From Lysobacterales bacterium (GTDB lineage Bacteria; Pseudomonadota; Gammaproteobacteria; Xanthomonadales; SZUA-36), in contig JAPHSB010000129.1 in the NCBI GenBank assembly GCA_026193295.1, forward strand, positions 1-8,953: 8,953 bases of DNA, read 5' to 3'. The notes below the pieces were generated by a model. It was not told the DNA's origin. It worked only from the letters and a program-made list of their open reading frames with translations, and did not search any database. Position numbers and translations under genes: made by a program. Numbering within the stretch: the first letter of the stretch is position 1; each line of letters opens with the position of its first letter. Shown piece by piece: positions 6,851 to 8,953 of the stretch.

Positions 6851-7591
6851 TCAGCGGGCGGTCCAGCCGCCGTCCACGCGCAGGCTGGTGCCGGTGGTGC
6901 TGGCGCTCAGGTCACTCAGCAGAAAGACACAGGCGTTGGCGACATCCTCGGGCGTCGCCAGCTTCTTCATCGGGATCATGCCCATGACCCACTCGGCGAA
7001 CTCCGGATTCTCCAGCATCGGCTCGGTCAGCGGCGTCAGCACAAACGTCGGCGCCACGCTGTTGACGCGGATGCCCTCCTCCGCCAGTTCCACCGCCATC
7101 GCCCTGGTCAGACCTTCCACGGCATGCTTGCTCATGCAGTACAGGGTGCGCCCCGGCGAACCCACGTGCCCCATCTGCGACGACATGTTCACGATGGAAC
7201 CACCACCCGCCCGGCGCATGGGTGATAGCGCGGCCTGGGCGATGCGGTAAACGGCCCGCACGTTGAGGGCAAGCACTGCGTCGAGGTTTTCGGCACTCTG
7301 GTCTGCCATCGGGCCGACGCGATTGGTGCCGGCGTTGTTGATCAGTCCATTTAGGCTGTCCAGGCCTCGAATCCGTTCCGCGAGTTCGTCCGAAGCCACG
7401 TCATTCACCCACACCTCGATCTTGCCCGCGCTTTCGGCAGCCAATGAATCCAGGTCCGCCGCCGTGCGCGCCACAGCGATCACCTGGGCGCCCAGCCGGG
7501 CGCAGGTCGCGGCGCAGGCGCGACCGATGCCACGGCCGGCCCCGGTGACCACGATGCGTTTACCCGCCAGCGCTGTTCCGTCGAAACCCAT
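6851..7591 (-). CDS. SDR-family NAD(P)-dependent oxidoreductase
   Basis: A 246-residue classical short-chain dehydrogenase/reductase, complete and of normal length. Coenzyme motif TGAGRGIG at 16-23, NNAG at 85-88, and the catalytic tetrad N110, S138 (NMSSQ), Y151 and K155 (YCMSK). The end of the second strand reads VIAVAR, with no acidic residue and with R42 and R20 positioned to hold a phosphate, so NADP(H) is plausible, though NAD cannot be excluded. It is the first gene of the SDR-cupin-SSS operon and diverges from the HisD-type gene, with operator copy 3 on its promoter. Likely role: oxidation or reduction of a hydroxyl or keto group on the pathway substrate. In the DHPS pathway an SDR (HpsO) works with HpsN, and this gene could play that part, but SDR similarity alone is weak evidence. 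Ribosome binding before ATG 7591 is poor. Confidence 0.92.
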   Translation of the reverse strand: MGFDGTALAGKRIVVTGAGRGIGRACAATCARLGAQVIAVARTAADLDSLAAESAGKIEVWVNDVASDELAERIRGLDSLNGLINNAGTNRVGPMADQSAENLDAVLALNVRAVYRIAQAALSPMRRAGGGSIVNMSSQMGHVGSPGRTLYCMSKHAVEGLTRAMAVELAEEGIRVNSVAPTFVLTPLTEPMLENPEFAEWVMGMIPMKKLATPEDVANACVFLLSDLSASTTGTSLRVDGGWTAR

Positions 7592-7614
7592 GTCAATTCG
7601 ACTCGCGTTTTACA

Positions 7615-7643
7615 TTGAAATCGAATGCATTATTCAATATGAT
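7615..7643 (+). promoter_or_regulatory. Predicted promoter of the HisD-family gene
   Basis: TTGAAA (7615-7620) and TATGAT (7638-7643) are separated by exactly 17 bases, each with five of six consensus matches. This is the best two-box promoter in the window. The start would be near 7650, giving a leader of about 63 bases, the same as predicted for the MetF-like gene. Operator copy 3 covers its -35 and half its spacer. Confidence 0.6.
7616..7629. promoter_or_regulatory. Putative operator, copy 3
   Basis: Read on the minus strand this is TGCATTCGATTTCA, identical to copy 2 for its first nine bases (TGCATTCGA) and ending in the same TCA. It overlaps the -35 and spacer of the HisD-type promoter and the predicted start of the SDR transcript, so one bound protein could silence both. 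It links this divergent pair to the MetE-like/MetF-like pair 4.4 kb away. Confidence 0.6.
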
Positions 7644-7657
7644 TTACGGTAATTCAA
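7629..7657 (-). promoter_or_regulatory. Predicted promoter of the SDR-cupin-SSS operon
   Basis: On the minus strand TTGAAT (complement of 7652-7657) and AATAAT (complement of 7629-7634) are 17 bases apart; the -10 matches the consensus at five of six positions and the -35 at four. The start falls near 7622, within operator copy 3. It interleaves with the opposing HisD-type promoter, so the two would compete for polymerase. Confidence 0.5.
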
Positions 7658-7712
7658 GGTGTTTTTTCGCCTTGCCAACAAACCCCAGGACATCGTTTGG
7701 AGAATCCGGAAA

Positions 7713-8953
7713 ATGATCCGCCACTTGAAGAAAGGCAAAACGCAGGAAGAAATTAACGTTTCAAATCAGAATGTTAAGGAGATAGTCGAAAACATTCTCG
7801 CCGATATCGAGACGCGGGGCGACGCCGCGATCCGCGACTACTCGGAGAAATTCGACAAATGGACTCCGAAGTCATTTCGGCTCTCAAAATCGGACATCGA
7901 GGCTTGTTATGCGCAGGTCGACGAGCAGGCCATAGAGGACATCCGCTGGGCCCAGGCACAAATTCGCAACTTCGCCCAGATCCAGCGCGACTCGATGCTC
8001 GACGTCGAAGTCGAGACGCTGCCCGGCGTGACGCTGGGCCACAAGCATATACCGGTCAACAGCGTAGGCTGCTATATCCCGGGCGGCAAGTACCCCCTGC
8101 TCGCGTCGGCGCACATGGGTGTGCTGACAGCCAAGGTGGCGGGCGTCAAGCGCGTGATCGCGGCCGCGCCGCCGTTCAACGGCCAGCCGGCCCCGGCCAT
8201 CGTGGTCGCGATGGACATGGCGGGCGCCGACGAGATCTATTGCCTCGGTGGCGTGCAGGCCGTGGCGGCCATGGCACTGGGCACCGAGACCATCGAATCC
8301 GTCGACATGCTGGTCGGTCCGGGCAACGCCTTCGTGGCCGAAGCCAAGCGCCAGCTGTTCGGCCGCGTGGGTATCGACCTGTTCGCCGGGCCGACCGAAA
8401 CGCTGGTGATCGCCGATGACAGCGTTGACGGTGAATTGTGCGCCGCCGACCTGCTGGGCCAGGCCGAGCACGGCACCAACTCGCCGGCCGTGCTGCTGAC
8501 CAACAGCGAACAACTGGCCCGCGACACGATGGCGGAAGTGGAACGCCAGCTGACCGTTCTGCCCACCGCCGACGTCGCCGGCGTTTCCTGGCGCGACTAT
8601 GGACAGGTGATCGTCTGCGACAGTTACGAGGAAATGGTCGAGGTCGCCGACGGCCTGGCTTTCGAGCATGTGCAGGTGATGACCCGCGACCCGGACTTCT
8701 TCAAGGACAACATGTCGAACTTCGGCGCGCTGTTTCTCGGCCCCGAAACCAACGTCTCTTACGGTGACAAGTGCATTGGCACCAATCATACTTTGCCCAC
8801 ACTCAAAGCGGCTCGCTATACTGGCGGCTTGTGGGTGGGTAAGTTCATCAAGACCTGCACCTACCAGAAAGTGACCGAAGAGGCTTCGGTGGTGGTCGGC
8901 GGCTATTGTTCGCGTCTCTGCGCACTCGAGGGCTTCGCCGGCCACAAGGAACA
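7713..8953 (+). CDS. HisD-family dehydrogenase, HpsN-like (sulfopropanediol dehydrogenase type), 3' end missing
   Basis: 413 codons are present and the frame is open to the window edge; relatives are about 430 residues, so only the tail is missing. The fold is that of histidinol dehydrogenase, a zinc enzyme oxidising an alcohol to an acid in two NAD-dependent steps. The E. coli HisD zinc ligands Q259, H262, D360 and H419 correspond to Q250, H253, D352 and H411 here, and the catalytic pair E326-H327 to E318-H319 (FEHVQV); E414 matches E406. The stretch GTNHTLPTLKAARYTGGLWVGKF (356-378) and the tail GGYCSRLCALEGFAGH are, as I recall them, features of the HpsN-like catabolic branch. No other histidine gene is nearby, and the neighbours are a transporter and other oxidoreductases. 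HpsN makes sulfolactate from DHPS; whether this enzyme does is unknown. ATG 7713 is preceded by GGAG at 7699-7702; no other in-frame start lies closely upstream. Confidence 0.88.
   Translation, partial: MIRHLKKGKTQEEINVSNQNVKEIVENILADIETRGDAAIRDYSEKFDKWTPKSFRLSKSDIEACYAQVDEQAIEDIRWAQAQIRNFAQIQRDSMLDVEVETLPGVTLGHKHIPVNSVGCYIPGGKYPLLASAHMGVLTAKVAGVKRVIAAAPPFNGQPAPAIVVAMDMAGADEIYCLGGVQAVAAMALGTETIESVDMLVGPGNAFVAEAKRQLFGRVGIDLFAGPTETLVIADDSVDGELCAADLLGQAEHGTNSPAVLLTNSEQLARDTMAEVERQLTVLPTADVAGVSWRDYGQVIVCDSYEEMVEVADGLAFEHVQVMTRDPDFFKDNMSNFGALFLGPETNVSYGDKCIGTNHTLPTLKAARYTGGLWVGKFIKTCTYQKVTEEASVVVGGYCSRLCALEGFAGHKE

Noticed and set aside
7859..7872. GGACTCCGAAGTCA, similar to the putative operator
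   Set aside because: It departs from the invariant positions twice (first base and central TTC) and lies inside the HisD-type coding sequence, so chance similarity is likelier.
7884..8945. Long open frame on the minus strand, antisense to the HisD-type gene
   Set aside because: The plus-strand frame carries every HisD catalytic residue; the antisense product has no family resemblance and no convincing ribosome site.
7713..8953. Assignment of a full DHPS degradation (hps) locus
   Set aside because: Only an HpsN-like gene and a generic SDR support it. No HpsP, sulfolactate lyase or known hps transporter is present in the window, so the symbol was not used.

Overview
The window is GC-rich (roughly 60% or a little above), gene-dense DNA. 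Protein resemblance (NhaC antiporter, P1 aminopeptidase, HpsN-like dehydrogenase, SSS symporter) suggests a free-living, possibly marine proteobacterium, perhaps a gammaproteobacterium. That is an impression from protein style, as no taxonomic marker is present. No RNA genes, insertion sequences, CRISPR arrays or phage genes were seen.

Layout. (1) Positions 1-1924: the start of a P1-family aminopeptidase gene on the minus strand, cut by the window edge, diverges from an NhaC-type sodium/proton antiporter gene on the plus strand. (2) Positions 1926-4229: a short methionine-synthase-like (core MetE) gene on the minus strand diverges from a methylenetetrahydrofolate-reductase-like (MetF) gene on the plus strand across a 246-bp AT-rich promoter region. 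(3) Positions 4217-7591: a minus-strand operon in the order SDR dehydrogenase, two-domain cupin protein, SSS sodium:solute symporter. (4) Positions 7713-8953: a HisD-family dehydrogenase most like the catabolic HpsN (sulfopropanediol dehydrogenase) branch, divergent from the SDR operon and cut by the window end just after its last metal ligand.

The main result is regulatory. The same 14-bp palindrome, TGMMTTCGAWDTCA, occurs three times: twice in the MetE-like/MetF-like divergent region and once in the SDR/HisD divergent region. Each copy sits on predicted promoter elements in the way a repressor operator would. I infer that the six genes from 1926 to 8953 are one regulon made of four transcripts. 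It would import a small solute (SSS), oxidise alcohol groups on it (SDR and HisD-type enzymes), handle another step or sense a ligand with the cupin, and route a methyl or one-carbon unit through a zinc methyltransferase-like protein and a MetF-like flavoprotein. The substrate is unknown. DHPS-type sulfonates are suggested by HpsN resemblance, and a methylated substrate by the two C1-type proteins. No sulfonate lyase and no regulator gene lies in the window.
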